Part shown: in pieces, positions 53,819 through 62,479 of the stretch
How the letters are laid out: every line of letters begins with the position of its first letter
Numbering within the stretch: position 1 is the first letter of the stretch
From: Variovorax atrisoli 110B
GTDB lineage: Bacteria > Pseudomonadota > Gammaproteobacteria > Burkholderiales > Burkholderiaceae_C
Assembly: GCF_000382045.1 (NCBI RefSeq)
Contig: NZ_KB907468.1
Coordinates: forward strand, 32,431 to 96,430
Length of the DNA: 64,000 nucleotides
Direction of reading: 5' to 3'
Program-made: the position numbers and the translations under genes
The notes under the pieces: model-generated
What the model saw: the letters and a program-made list of their open reading frames with translations, nothing else
Told to the model about the DNA's origin: nothing
Database searches by the model: none

Positions 53819-54205
53819 TCAGGACTTCTGCTCGTGGGGCAGATGGCACACCGCCTCGACGTTGTGGCCATCGGGGGCGATGACGAAGGCCGCGTAGTAG
53901 TGCGGATGGTAGTGCGCGCGCAGCCCCGGGGCCCCATTGTCCTGGCCGCCTGCCTCGATCGCCGCACGATGAAACGCATCGACCTGGCTGCGGCTGTCCG
54001 CGGCAAACGCCAAATGCAGTGGTGTAGGTGACGCGCCTTCGCCTTCAGCCTGATAGATCCACAGCGAAGGTTTGCCGTGCTTGCCCAGGCTCGCGCCGTG
54101 GGGGCCCTTCATCGCGATGCCTACGCCCAACGGCGCCAGAGCCTGCAGGAAGAAGCGTTCGCTGGCTTCGACGTTGCTGGCGCGTATCCCGACATGATCG
54201 AACAT
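53819..54205 (-). CDS. VOC-superfamily protein (glyoxalase-like)
   Basis: 128 residues from the ATG at 54205 (MFDHVGIRASNVEASERFFL). The metal positions are HVGI at the start, LHLAFAADSRSQVDAFHRAA in the middle and NVEAVCH at the end. The C-terminal AFVIAPDGHNVEAVCH matches the common single-domain glyoxalase/bleomycin-resistance type. It converges on the kinase gene with a 51-base gap and is not part of that operon. Confidence 0.9.
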   Translation of the reverse strand: MFDHVGIRASNVEASERFFLQALAPLGVGIAMKGPHGASLGKHGKPSLWIYQAEGEGASPTPLHLAFAADSRSQVDAFHRAAIEAGGQDNGAPGLRAHYHPHYYAAFVIAPDGHNVEAVCHLPHEQKS

Positions 54206-54266
54206 GAGAAGCACTCGCTTGTGTTGTGTCAGCCGGATGTTGCCACGTCACGTGGCACGCATGCCA

Positions 54267-55271
54267 TCAGCTTGGGTCTGTGTCCGCACGGCCTTTGCCG
54301 CGCAGCGAAGTGGGGGTGGCCCCGAAGCGGGCGCGAAACGAGGTGGCGAAGTTGGCGGCGTTCGAATAGCCGACGGCCATTGCCACTTCCGAGACCGTCA
54401 ATGCGGACTCGAGCAGCAGCCGGCGCGCATGCGCAAGCCTCGCATCACGCACGAATTCGAAGACCGCCTTTCCCGTATAGGCGCGGAACGCACGCGAAAG
54501 CCGCTTCTCGTGGGTGCCCACCTGCGCCGCCAGGGCTGGAAGATTCGGTATGTTCGAGAGATCGGCCTCGACGATCTTGAGCACGGCCTGCGCCAGCACG
54601 TCGTCCGCGCCGGCTACCGTGCTCTGCGTCTCGTCGTTCGCTTCGACCCGGGCTGCGGACTCGACCACGTTGTGCTGCACTGCGCGCTCCCTGCGCGCGA
54701 GCGCCAGGTGCACTGCCACCCGCATCAACACATCCTCGTGCTCCAACGGCGCCTGCAGGCAGTCCACGGCGCCTTCACGCAGGCTCATGAGCTGCTCGGA
54801 AAGCGTCGCGCCGACCGTGACGAAGATCATGGGGATGTGCGCGGTCAAGGGATCGGCCTTCAGCAATCGCGCCGTCGACAGGCCGTTCGGCGTACCGAGT
54901 GCCACCTCGAGAAGCATCAGCTCGGGTTTGAGCGCCGTCGCCCAGCGATAGGCCTGGGCGTCGGCTTCGCAGATGCTCACGCGGTGCCCGGCCGAACGCA
55001 GTGCCGACCGGATCGGCTCCTGCTGCGCGTCTTCGACCGCGACCAGAATCTGGGCGGGGCCGCCGGGCCATTCCAGATGGTCCGCCAGCGAGGGCGACGA
55101 GGCGCGCGGCTTTCGCCTGGAAGGAAAGTGAGGCGCGAGCCTCCATCCGTCGGCGAGGCGATGCTGTGAACTCGGGAACATCAAGGCGGGGCAGTCGGGT
55201 CGGTCTTGGCTGACCCGCATGGTGCCCAGGGTGCCCGTTCGAAGCATTGCAGTTTTCTGACGCTTCCTCAC
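54267..55271 (-). CDS. Receiver-AraC regulator with degenerate phosphorylation site
   Basis: 334 residues from a GTG at 55271 (GAGGA upstream); ATGs at 55247, 55220 and 55181 are alternatives. A receiver domain spans about residues 74-190 and an AraC-type HTH pair the C-terminus (VGTHEKRLSRAFRAYTGKAV; VSEVAMAVGYSNAANFATSF). The phosphoacceptor Asp is Glu122 (LMLLEVALGTPNG), and the conserved Lys is Gln173 (DCLQAPLE). It is probably not phosphorylated and may be constitutively active. It lies 66 bases after the OmpR-type gene and is likely in its operon. Confidence 0.88.
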   Translation of the reverse strand: MRKRQKTAMLRTGTLGTMRVSQDRPDCPALMFPSSQHRLADGWRLAPHFPSRRKPRASSPSLADHLEWPGGPAQILVAVEDAQQEPIRSALRSAGHRVSICEADAQAYRWATALKPELMLLEVALGTPNGLSTARLLKADPLTAHIPMIFVTVGATLSEQLMSLREGAVDCLQAPLEHEDVLMRVAVHLALARRERAVQHNVVESAARVEANDETQSTVAGADDVLAQAVLKIVEADLSNIPNLPALAAQVGTHEKRLSRAFRAYTGKAVFEFVRDARLAHARRLLLESALTVSEVAMAVGYSNAANFATSFRARFGATPTSLRGKGRADTDPS

Positions 55272-55337
55272 CGATCCTCACCGTCGGGGGGCGACGGCAC
55301 GCGAAGGCGAGCGGCAGCAGCTGATACGCGGTCGGCG

Positions 55338-56057
55338 TCAGGTCGTGAAGACGTAGCCGGTGCCGCGCACAGAACGTACCGGCAGGCGCATGCCGAGCTT
55401 TTCGGCCTTGCGGCGCAGCCGGCTGGCCATCGCGTCGATGCGATGCTGGTCGAAGTCGAACACGTCGCCTCCGAGCGCCACGATCAGCTCGTCGCGGCTC
55501 ACGGTGAGGCTGCGGCGCTCGATCAGACAACCGAGGAACAGGCGCTCCGTGCTGGTGAGCGTCATGCGCCGGCCTTGCGGATCGCCGAGCACCCAGCCGC
55601 CATCAAGCAGCGTCCACGTGGAGGAGGTCTGCTGCGGCCGTTCAGGCACTGCCGCGTTGTCGATCGGCGGGCGCTGCAGTCGACGTCCCACGGCCCTGAG
55701 CGTCTCGGCCAACTCCAGCATGTTGACCGGCTTCACGAGGTAGGCGTCCGCGCCCTCGCGCAAACCCAGCAGGCGGTCTTCGAGTGCGCTGCGGGCCGTC
55801 ACGAGCACCACGCCCACGCTCGGCACGGTGCGCAGGTGCGCCACGATGGACAACCCGCTCTCGCCGGGCAGGCCGATGTCGACCACGGCGATGTCGCAGG
55901 GCGCCACGGCAAAGCTTCTGTAGAACGCGGGGGCATCGGCAAAGCCGGCGGCCGCGAACCCCAGTTCGCCCAGGGCGAAGACCGCTTCTTCGCGGATGTC
56001 GTCATCGTCCTCGATCACATGGACGCGAAGCTGGGGCGTATCGCTCTGGGGTGGCAT
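55338..56057 (-). CDS. OmpR/PhoB-family DNA-binding response regulator
   Basis: 239 residues from the ATG at 56057. The receiver has the acidic cluster VIEDDDDIRE, the phosphoacceptor Asp60 in VVDIGLPGESG, and Lys109 in YLVKP. The C-terminal winged helix shows MTLTSTERLFLGCLIERRSL then HRIDAMASRLRRKAEKLG and VRSVRGTGYVFTT. It is divergent from the kinase at 56143 and is its likely partner. Confidence 0.94.
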   Translation of the reverse strand: MPPQSDTPQLRVHVIEDDDDIREEAVFALGELGFAAAGFADAPAFYRSFAVAPCDIAVVDIGLPGESGLSIVAHLRTVPSVGVVLVTARSALEDRLLGLREGADAYLVKPVNMLELAETLRAVGRRLQRPPIDNAAVPERPQQTSSTWTLLDGGWVLGDPQGRRMTLTSTERLFLGCLIERRSLTVSRDELIVALGGDVFDFDQHRIDAMASRLRRKAEKLGMRLPVRSVRGTGYVFTT

Positions 56058-56142
56058 GCGCGCCAAAGTATAAAGTCGCCGATCGCATGCCTCCCGCACC
56101 CGGCTCCTTCTCTGCACCCAGCACCCGGCACCCAGCGCGACC

Positions 56143-58242
56143 ATGGGCATCCCGTTTTCGAGCAACCGTCGTACCCATCGAATTTTGACTTTCATGCAAT
56201 TGCTGAGGCTGTGGCTGTGCCTCGCGCTGGGATCTCTCGCGCTGCAAGCCCAGGCGCTCGTCGTGTCGGCGTCGGACGGCGCGCAGGGCCCTCGCGCACT
56301 GTCGAGCGGGGTGGGAATACAGCGTGACCCGTCGGGTCAATGGACCATCGCCGACGTGGCAGCTGGAGGCGCGCGGCACGGCGGGTTCGCGCCCCTGAAC
56401 GGCGCGGTCGAAGAAGGCTTCACCCGCGACACCGTGTGGCTGCGGCTGTCGCTTTCGCGCACGCCCGAAGCGCCTTCGCGCTGGCTGCTGCGGCTGCGCC
56501 CACCGCGGATCAGCGAAGCGGTCCTGTATTCGCCGGATGGTCATGGGGGCTTCACGCAGGTCGACATCGGCGACCGCCAACCGTTCGCGCAGCGCGAGAT
56601 TCCGGACCACAACTTCGTCTACCCGCTGCAGTTGTCGACCGAGCCGGTGGACTACTTTCTGAAACTGCGCAGTGACGGCCCTGCCCTGCGCGCCGAACTC
56701 GACCTCTGGCAGGCCACTGGTTTCGCGCAGCATCGCACGACGGACTACGCCGTGGTGGGCCTTCTGGTGGGGGCGGCGATCCTGTCCGTGTGCATGAACC
56801 TGATCTTCATGGCGTGGCTCAGGGACTCGCTCTATGGCCACTATGCACTGTACGTGGTCGGGGTTGCAGCGCTCACGCTCAACCGCCAGGGCTTCGTGGC
56901 GCAGTGGCTGCTCGATGCGCATCCGGAACGGGTGGCGCAGACGCTTCTCGTGGTCAATTGCCTCTTCAACGTGGTCGCGACCACCTTCATGGCGCGCATC
57001 TTCGGATTCCGGCAGCACTGGAAACCCGCGGCGATCTTCTTCGATGGCGTGGCTGCGTTCAACCTGCTGGCGTGCTTCGTCGCGCTGACGAGCCGTCACC
57101 CGACGGCCGCACCCTGGGTGAGCGCAGGCAGCGTGTTGTCCACCAGCTTCGGCGGCGTGTTCGTGGCCTACCTGCTGATCGTGCGCCGCCAGTGGCAGTA
57201 CCTGTTGCCCGCGTCGGCGTTTGCCGTCGGCACCATCCTCGGCATCTATGGCCTGCTGAAGCTGTGGCTTGGCGACTGGCTGCCGGGCGCGCAACCCGAA
57301 CGGCTGTACGTGGTCGGAAGCATGATGCATCTCGTGCTGCTGAACGCCGCCGTGGCCAACCGCACCCGACGCGCGGAGATCGACGTGCGCGTCGAGCGCG
57401 ACAAGGTGCTGTCGGTGCGGCTGGAGGCCGAGCGTCAGCTCGAATCGACCGTCGTGCGGCGCACCGCCGAACTGGCCAGCGCCAATGCCATGCTGCACGA
57501 AGAGATCGCGGTGCGAGCGCGTCTCGAGAACCAGCTGATGCAGGCGCTGCAGGTCGAGCGCGAGGCGATCGCGCAGCAGCGGGAGTTCGTCGCCATGGTC
57601 TCGCACGAGTTCCGCACGCCGCTGACCGCCATCGATGCCGCAGCCCAGTCGCTCGAAATTTCGCGTTTGGGCGCAGAGCCTGCCGTGCGGTCGCGCACCG
57701 AGCGGATCCGGCGCGCCGTGCAGCGCCTGACGATGCTGATCGAGAACGTCATGCTCGCGGACCGCCTGCAGTCGGCCAGCCACTCGTTGCGGCTGGACAC
57801 CCTCGACATCGTGGAATTGACGCAAGGCCTGTGCGACAGCTTCCACCTCCAGAGCCCTTCACGCATCAGGCTGGAATTGCACGTTGCGGCCGAGGTCTGG
57901 GTCCGTGCGGACCGCGCATTGCTCGACATCGCGCTGCGTAACCTGGTCCACAACGCGCTGAAGTACTCCGCCGCCGATCGGTCGGTCATTGTTGCGCTGA
58001 AGACGGTCGCGGGCAGCGTATACATCGACGTGACGGACCAGGGCGAGGGCATTGCGCCGCATGATGCGCCGCGCATCTTCGAGAAGTACTTCCGCGCCGA
58101 GAGCGCGTCCAGAGTTCCAGGGACAGGACTCGGCTTGCACCTGTCTCGCGACATCGCCCGGCTCCACGGCGGCGACGTCGAGCTCGTTGCAACGTCCGAG
58201 GCCGGCTCCGTGTTCAGGCTGCGGCTGCCGCTCAGCGCTTGA
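56143..58242 (+). CDS. Sensor histidine kinase with 7TMR-DISM input
   Basis: 699 residues; an ATG 17 codons in (56194) directly before the signal sequence may be the real start. The periplasmic part (7TMR-DISMED2-type: GFAPLNGAVEEGFTRDTVWL) precedes seven hydrophobic segments from about residue 205 (VVGLLVGAAILSVCMNLIFM). A coiled linker leads to HisKA with His488 in VSHEFRTPLTA, then HATPase motifs NLVHNALKYSA, DQGEGIAP and GTGLGLHLSRDIARLHGG. The partner is the divergent OmpR regulator. The stimulus is unknown; DISMED2 domains resemble carbohydrate-binding modules. Confidence 0.93.
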   Translation: MGIPFSSNRRTHRILTFMQLLRLWLCLALGSLALQAQALVVSASDGAQGPRALSSGVGIQRDPSGQWTIADVAAGGARHGGFAPLNGAVEEGFTRDTVWLRLSLSRTPEAPSRWLLRLRPPRISEAVLYSPDGHGGFTQVDIGDRQPFAQREIPDHNFVYPLQLSTEPVDYFLKLRSDGPALRAELDLWQATGFAQHRTTDYAVVGLLVGAAILSVCMNLIFMAWLRDSLYGHYALYVVGVAALTLNRQGFVAQWLLDAHPERVAQTLLVVNCLFNVVATTFMARIFGFRQHWKPAAIFFDGVAAFNLLACFVALTSRHPTAAPWVSAGSVLSTSFGGVFVAYLLIVRRQWQYLLPASAFAVGTILGIYGLLKLWLGDWLPGAQPERLYVVGSMMHLVLLNAAVANRTRRAEIDVRVERDKVLSVRLEAERQLESTVVRRTAELASANAMLHEEIAVRARLENQLMQALQVEREAIAQQREFVAMVSHEFRTPLTAIDAAAQSLEISRLGAEPAVRSRTERIRRAVQRLTMLIENVMLADRLQSASHSLRLDTLDIVELTQGLCDSFHLQSPSRIRLELHVAAEVWVRADRALLDIALRNLVHNALKYSAADRSVIVALKTVAGSVYIDVTDQGEGIAPHDAPRIFEKYFRAESASRVPGTGLGLHLSRDIARLHGGDVELVATSEAGSVFRLRLPLSA

Positions 58243-58256
58243 AGAACGCGAGCAGG

Positions 58257-58436
58257 TCGGGGTTGATGGGCATGCTGACGCCAGCCAAGGCGCCGGCGGA
58301 GGCGGTGGAGCGCCTCCAGAAGTCCGCGGCCGCGGCGCTGGCCCAGTCCGCTGTGCGCGAGCGCCTGCAGGCTCTGGGCACGGATCCGGTCGCCATGCCT
58401 GCGGGGCCTTTCGCACAACGCATGAAGAACGAGTAG
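58257..58436 (+). pseudogene. Bug/TctC C-terminal remnant
   Basis: The frame reads LMGMLTPAKAPAEAVERLQK then SAAAALAQSAVRERLQALGT and FAQRMKNE before a TAG, after which EQYRRILQRFQIKAN continues in frame. This matches the last 60 or so residues of Bug proteins (apaG-P-A-x-V-ERL ... VR-RL-A-G). It has lost everything upstream and carries a nonsense codon. Confidence 0.65.
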
Positions 58437-59401
58437 GAGCAGTACCGGCGCATCCTCCAGCGTTTCCAGATCAAGGCCAACTGTGCCTCGGACAGGGCAT
58501 GTTGCGATCCGGGAGTCGCCCATGCAAGGCCTTCGCCAGAGAGTGCCGGTGCCGACGCGCAACCGGGTCTCGTGTGCGGCGGTGATGCCCGCTGATGACC
58601 GTTCGGCGCAGGCGCGCCATCGTTTCAAGCCGCTTTGGCCGAGAGCCGCTGGACCGAGTTCGCTTCAGGACCTGGGCCGATGGGCGTTTGACCGGATCCT
58701 GTCCGACAGACGGCAGGCCAATTTCAAAGCAAAGTCCAAACCCCATGCGCTACACCCTTCTCGAGTCATTTGTTCATTGGCAGGCAGCCCTTGTCACTCA
58801 GCTGGAACGGCACGGCCAGAAGTCGCCGGCGCACTGGGTCAGGGCCAATGGTCGCCAGTTGGCAGTGGTCTTCCATTCGGGCTGGTCACCCGCTCGATTG
58901 GCTGAGCACATGACTATCGGCGCCGACGGAGAACCGGGCCGGCTGCCATCCTGACGCCCCCCGCGGCGCCCGAACGCAGGGCTTGGCATCAGCCTCAATC
59001 AGGCCGCCGCCCAGGGCTTTGCACCGAGCCACCGCATTGCGGAACGGGCTGCGCCGCAGATACAACTGTGCCTGCTGCCCCGGTTTCGGCATCTGCGCCG
59101 CCGCAGCCAGCGATCAGGACCAATGCGGGGCGAACATGCCGCCGTGACGGACCAGAAAATCGATCTTCATGAGTGCCTTCGAGAAGCTGGCGGACCTCCG
59201 CGAGCGACAACAAAAGACGATTGTTCAAGGACAGCGTTGGGGCTCGGATGAGCCTGTGTCGAGACTCCATGGAGAAATTCAGGACCAAGGTCCGCCGCAA
59301 GCCGACCATGGCCGCCGCGGCCGGGACCTCACCAGTGTCCAAGCCATCCTCGGCCCTTCCATCGAAGGGGAGAGCCCATTTTCGACCGCTGGCCAAAGCT
59401 C
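58437..59401. other. About 1 kb of unassigned sequence
   Basis: Open frames here, for instance 58744-58954 plus (69 codons from an ATG) and 58995-59639 minus, have no recognised domains. The minus one reads through the palindrome and most of its length is probably a shadow. I see no RNA gene. Confidence 0.4.
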
Positions 59402-59431
59402 CTTCGGTGTTCGGCATGCCGAACACCGAAG
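59402..59431. repeat. Perfect 30-bp palindrome
   Basis: The arms CTTCGGTGTTCGGCA and TGCCGAACACCGAAG are exact reverse complements with no spacer. The core GTTCGGCATGCCGAAC recurs at 60696-60711. There is no T-run on either side, so a terminator is unlikely unless bidirectional. It may be an operator or an exposed cruciform. Confidence 0.8.
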
Positions 59432-59532
59432 CCATAAGAAGTAAAAAGAACAGGCATGGGCAAATGCCCGAGCGGCGAACCGAATCGGCTGCCGCCTCGA
59501 TCAACGGGCCTGACGGTGCCGCCGCGAGCCGT

Positions 59533-60204
59533 TCAATCGCGCAGCGTGAAAACCACAGAGAGGTACGACACCGGCCCCGAATGGATCGCATCGATACCGT
59601 GCAGCGCCGTCGCATCGAACAGCAGCGTGTCCCCTGCACCGACCTCCACCGATTTCACGCCATACCGGTAGGTCACCGCCCCCGACAGGAAGTGGAGGAA
59701 CTTGAGCCCCGGATGTTGGAAGGTCACGTACGGCCCCGCCTCCGGCAGCAACGTCACCCGGTAGGGCTCCACGAACAGGTTGCCCGACAGCGAGTGCCCA
59801 AGCAGCTCGTACCGGTAGCCCTCCACGGCCCCGATGCGGTCGACCACGAGCCCCTGCCCTGCCCTCACATGGCAGAAATCCGTGCGCCGTGCCTGATCCC
59901 CGAAGAAGCGAGACACCGGCACGTGCAGCCCCTGCGCGAGCCGCTCCAAGGTCTCCACCGAGGGCGAGACGAGCCCCCGCTCGATCCGCGAGAGCATCGA
60001 CGCCGAGATTTCCGACGCAAAGGCGAGTTGCCCGGCCGATAGCCCGGCGGCCATGCGCAATCCCTTCACCTGCATGCCGATGCGCGACATGGATGGATTG
60101 CGTGGCGCAGGCGCCGGCCGCTTCGGCCGGACACGCGTGACGGAGGTCGGCAGACGCAGCGGTCGTGCGGTAGGAAGGGGCGAGGCAAGTTGGCGACGCG
60201 TCAT
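59533..60204 (-). CDS. XRE-family regulator with C-terminal cupin (copy A)
   Basis: 223 residues from the ATG at 60204. The HTH_3 domain (QVKGLRMAAGLSAGQLAFAS; ISASMLSRIERGLVSPSVET) spans about residues 45-105. The cupin sensor follows (FQHPGLKFLHFLSGAVTYRY; VGAGDTLLFDATALHGIDAI). This architecture is that of small-molecule-sensing repressors (PuuR/SutR-like). A near-duplicate lies at 61288-61959. It is divergent from a small XRE protein. Confidence 0.93.
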   Translation of the reverse strand: MTRRQLASPLPTARPLRLPTSVTRVRPKRPAPAPRNPSMSRIGMQVKGLRMAAGLSAGQLAFASEISASMLSRIERGLVSPSVETLERLAQGLHVPVSRFFGDQARRTDFCHVRAGQGLVVDRIGAVEGYRYELLGHSLSGNLFVEPYRVTLLPEAGPYVTFQHPGLKFLHFLSGAVTYRYGVKSVEVGAGDTLLFDATALHGIDAIHSGPVSYLSVVFTLRD

Positions 60205-60361
60205 CTGGATTTCGTGCCCGCAAGGAAGGCCTGAATCGAAGAGTTCTGGCCGAGTTCTCCGGCGCCACCCTCGATCCAAATTCGATACGAGGACGTCGCA
60301 GCTGACGTTTTGTACCATAGAAGCGGGTGCATAAAGAAGGCCAAGCGATGAGAGTCATCGC

Positions 60362-60634
60362 ATGCGATCGACGCAGGATCCCGCACTGCTGAAGGCCTTT
60401 GCAGCCGAGCTCAAAGCTCGGCGAGCGGTGCGCGGCTTCAATCAGGAGGAGCTTGGATTTGCGTCGGGACTCAATCGCACGTTCATCGCCAAACTGGAGA
60501 CGGGCACCTCGAGTCCCTCGCTGACCAGCCTCGTTCTCCTGTGCAACGGGCTCGAAGCAGATCCCGCAGAGCTCATGCAGTCCCTCATGAAGCGCTACAG
60601 GAAGGAACTTCGAGCCAATTCGGTATCCGGATAG
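60362..60634 (+). CDS. Small XRE-family HTH protein
   Basis: 90 residues, one HTH_3 domain: FAAELKARRAVRGFNQEELG, then FASGLNRTFIAKLETGTSSP and LVLLCNGLEADPAELMQSLM. It is divergent from the XRE-cupin gene (158-bp gap). Small single-domain XRE proteins often act as repressors of mobile or defence genes. No partner toxin is seen. Confidence 0.85.
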   Translation: MRSTQDPALLKAFAAELKARRAVRGFNQEELGFASGLNRTFIAKLETGTSSPSLTSLVLLCNGLEADPAELMQSLMKRYRKELRANSVSG

Positions 60635-60695
60635 ATCTTCGGAAAGCTGCGACTTTCGACAGGCGGAGGCTGATTCGCGCGCGCGGTCGCCGCCT

Positions 60696-60711
60696 GTTCG
60701 GCATGCCGAAC
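60696..60711. repeat. 16-bp palindrome GTTCGGCATGCCGAAC
   Basis: Exact match to the centre of the 30-bp palindrome at 59402-59431, here without the outer arms. It lies 62 bases after the small XRE stop in a region without genes. Confidence 0.7.
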
Positions 60712-60900
60712 TTCAGAAAGGACGGGAGGGGATGCACTGCACGGCGGAACCAAGGGGACGCCCTCGACATGCCGCGCGCAATGGCACAGGAGGAGGAAGT
60801 CCGCGTTCTTCCAGGCCTGCGCAGATTGCCGAATCACTCCCGTCCAGATGCACGGCCAGGATGAAAAAGTTCGGGTCGGCGGCGGCTGCGTCTACCGCCT

Positions 60901-61095
60901 TCACGTCCTTTGGCTGAGCGCCTTTTCGATCTTCCTGTCGGTCTTGTACTGCCCCAGCCCGTACACTGCCCAGATGGTTGCCGGCAACCAGCCGATGATC
61001 GTGAGCTGAAGAACTAGACAGATCACTCCGGCAATCGGCCTCCCGATGGTGAAGAACGTCAGCCAGGGCAGAATCAAAGCAATCAGCAAGCGCAC
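60901..61095 (-). CDS. YqaE/Pmp3-family small membrane protein
   Basis: 64 residues starting at GTG 61095, with AGGAGA six bases upstream. Two membrane helices: LIALILPWLTFFTIGRPIAG and ICLVLQLTIIGWLPATIWAV, ending YGLGQYKTDRKIEKALS. This is the conserved proteolipid family linked to membrane potential and salt stress. It stands alone between regulatory genes. Confidence 0.88.
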   Translation of the reverse strand: MRLLIALILPWLTFFTIGRPIAGVICLVLQLTIIGWLPATIWAVYGLGQYKTDRKIEKALSQRT

Positions 61096-61287
61096 TTTTC
61101 TCTCCTAGATCGTCGGGCGGTCATTCAACCCGCTGGAACAAGTCCGCCTCTGTCAATTGACGCCAAGTACCCTCCCCATAAATTTTGAGCAGCGATGAAC
61201 CCGCTTGTCGAACCAGAGACCAGCGGCGGAAGCACGATCTCACCACATTGATGAGAATCGATGTAGAGGTCGCGTCAACTTTTAGGG

Positions 61288-61959
61288 TCAATCGCGCAGC
61301 GTGAAAACCACCGAGAGGTACGACACTGGCCCCGAATGGATGGCCTCGATGCCATGCAGCGCCGTCGCATCAAACAGCAGCGTGTCCCCTACTCCGACCT
61401 CTACTGCCTTCGCTCCATAGCGGTAAGTCACCACCCCCGACAGAAAGTGCAGGACTTTGAGCCCCGGATGCTGGAAGGTCACGTACGGTCCCGCCTCCGG
61501 CAAAAGCGTTACCAGGTAGGGCTCCACGAACAGGTTGCCCGACAGCGAATGCCCCAAAAGCTCGTACCGGTAGCCTTCCACCGCGCCGATGCGGTCGACC
61601 ACCAGCCCCTGCCCTGCCCTCACATGGCAGAAGTCCGTGCGCCGCGCCTGGTCCCCGAAGAAGCGAGACACCGGCACATGCAGCCCCTGCGCAAGCCGCT
61701 CCAAGGTCTCCACCGAGGGCGAGACGAGCCCCCGCTCGATCCGTGAAAGCATCGAGGCCGAGATATCCGACGCCAGCGCGAGCTGGCCCGCAGACCGTCC
61801 TGAGGCAATACGCAGCGCCCTTACCTGCGCACCGATGCGCGACGCGGACAGGCTGCGCACGACAGGCTCAGGGTGCCGAGACCGCCCGCGCGTCACCGAG
61901 ACCGGCAAGCGCAGCGGTCGGGCCGTCGGCAAAGGAGATGCAAGCGTTCGATTGGTCAC
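61288..61959 (-). CDS. XRE-family regulator with C-terminal cupin (copy B)
   Basis: 223 residues, the same length as copy A (59533-60204), starting at GTG 61959. Long stretches are identical, for example MLSRIERGLVSPSVETLERL and NLFVEP, while the N-terminal 60 residues differ more (RTLASPLPTARPLRLPVSVT). The cupin is intact. It is divergent from another small XRE protein at 62045. The arrangement copies that of copy A plus 60362, so a two-gene unit seems to have been duplicated. Confidence 0.93.
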   Translation of the reverse strand: MTNRTLASPLPTARPLRLPVSVTRGRSRHPEPVVRSLSASRIGAQVRALRIASGRSAGQLALASDISASMLSRIERGLVSPSVETLERLAQGLHVPVSRFFGDQARRTDFCHVRAGQGLVVDRIGAVEGYRYELLGHSLSGNLFVEPYLVTLLPEAGPYVTFQHPGLKVLHFLSGVVTYRYGAKAVEVGVGDTLLFDATALHGIEAIHSGPVSYLSVVFTLRD

Positions 61960-61996
61960 GAGTAGCAGCCTGGCGCGATCCGATATGCATCAATTC

Positions 61997-62009
61997 TACG
62001 ATAAACGTA
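61997..62009. promoter_or_regulatory. TACG-N5-CGTA site 1
   Basis: TACGATAAACGTA, a 13-bp interrupted palindrome in the divergent gap between XRE-cupin copy B and the small XRE gene. It pairs with site 2 at 62030-62042. Confidence 0.55.
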
Positions 62010-62029
62010 GAGACTTTGGCGACAGGCAT

Positions 62030-62042
62030 TACGAGTATCGTA
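62030..62042. promoter_or_regulatory. TACG-N5-CGTA site 2
   Basis: TACGAGTATCGTA, perfect 5-bp arms. Its centre is 33 bases from that of site 1, about three helical turns, so both face the same side of the DNA, as is usual for cooperative operators. It ends two bases before the GTG start at 62045. Confidence 0.6.
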
Positions 62043-62044
62043 GG

Positions 62045-62377
62045 GTGAAAAGCAGCCCCTCTCCATCTCGTTCGGTCTTCGGCGCTCGGTTGCGACTTGC
62101 CAGACTGGCGGCCGGGCTGCCGCAAGACAAACTCGGCGTCAAGGCAGGACTGGACGAAGGAACCGCAAGCGCTCGCATCTCTCGGTACGAGAGCGGAATA
62201 CACGAGCCCAACGTTGCATTTGCGAATCGCCTTGCAGAGGAGCTTCGTGTCCCACTTGCTTATTTCTATTCAGCCGATGACGACCTGGCCAAGCTGATCC
62301 TTTGGTTCGGTCAGTTGGATATGAAGCAGCGAAAGCTACTCCTCGAATATGCCAGCCGGCTCAAGGCTACCGATTGA
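62045..62377 (+). CDS. Small XRE-family regulator
   Basis: 110 residues from GTG 62045; an ATG at 61985 is in frame but would place the TACG sites inside the gene. The HTH is VFGARLRLARLAAGLPQDKL, then SARISRYESGIHEPNVAFAN. A C-terminal helical tail follows (LAYFYSADDDLAKLILWFGQ). It resembles phage- and plasmid-type XRE repressors. With the overlapping operator the transcript may be nearly leaderless. Confidence 0.8.
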   Translation: MKSSPSPSRSVFGARLRLARLAAGLPQDKLGVKAGLDEGTASARISRYESGIHEPNVAFANRLAEELRVPLAYFYSADDDLAKLILWFGQLDMKQRKLLLEYASRLKATD

Positions 62378-62479
62378 GTGCTGATCGGGAGGAAGCTCTT
62401 TGGTCTGAACCACCGGCTCTAACTGTTACTGATCCGGCGTCTGGGTCTCTAACCAGGAAAAGGTCAAGTCATCGAGAGG

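Noticed and set aside
56002..57846. 614-codon minus-strand frame opposite the histidine kinase
   Set aside because: Shadow; the kinase on the plus strand has H, N, G1 and G2 boxes in order.
59402..59431. Rho-independent terminator interpretation of the palindrome
   Set aside because: No loop and no T-run on either strand; more like an operator or repeat.
58995..59639. 214-codon minus-strand open frame spanning the 30-bp palindrome
   Set aside because: Arg/Ser-rich, no domain, overlaps the XRE-cupin 3' end and shares FGMPN only because the palindrome core is translated.
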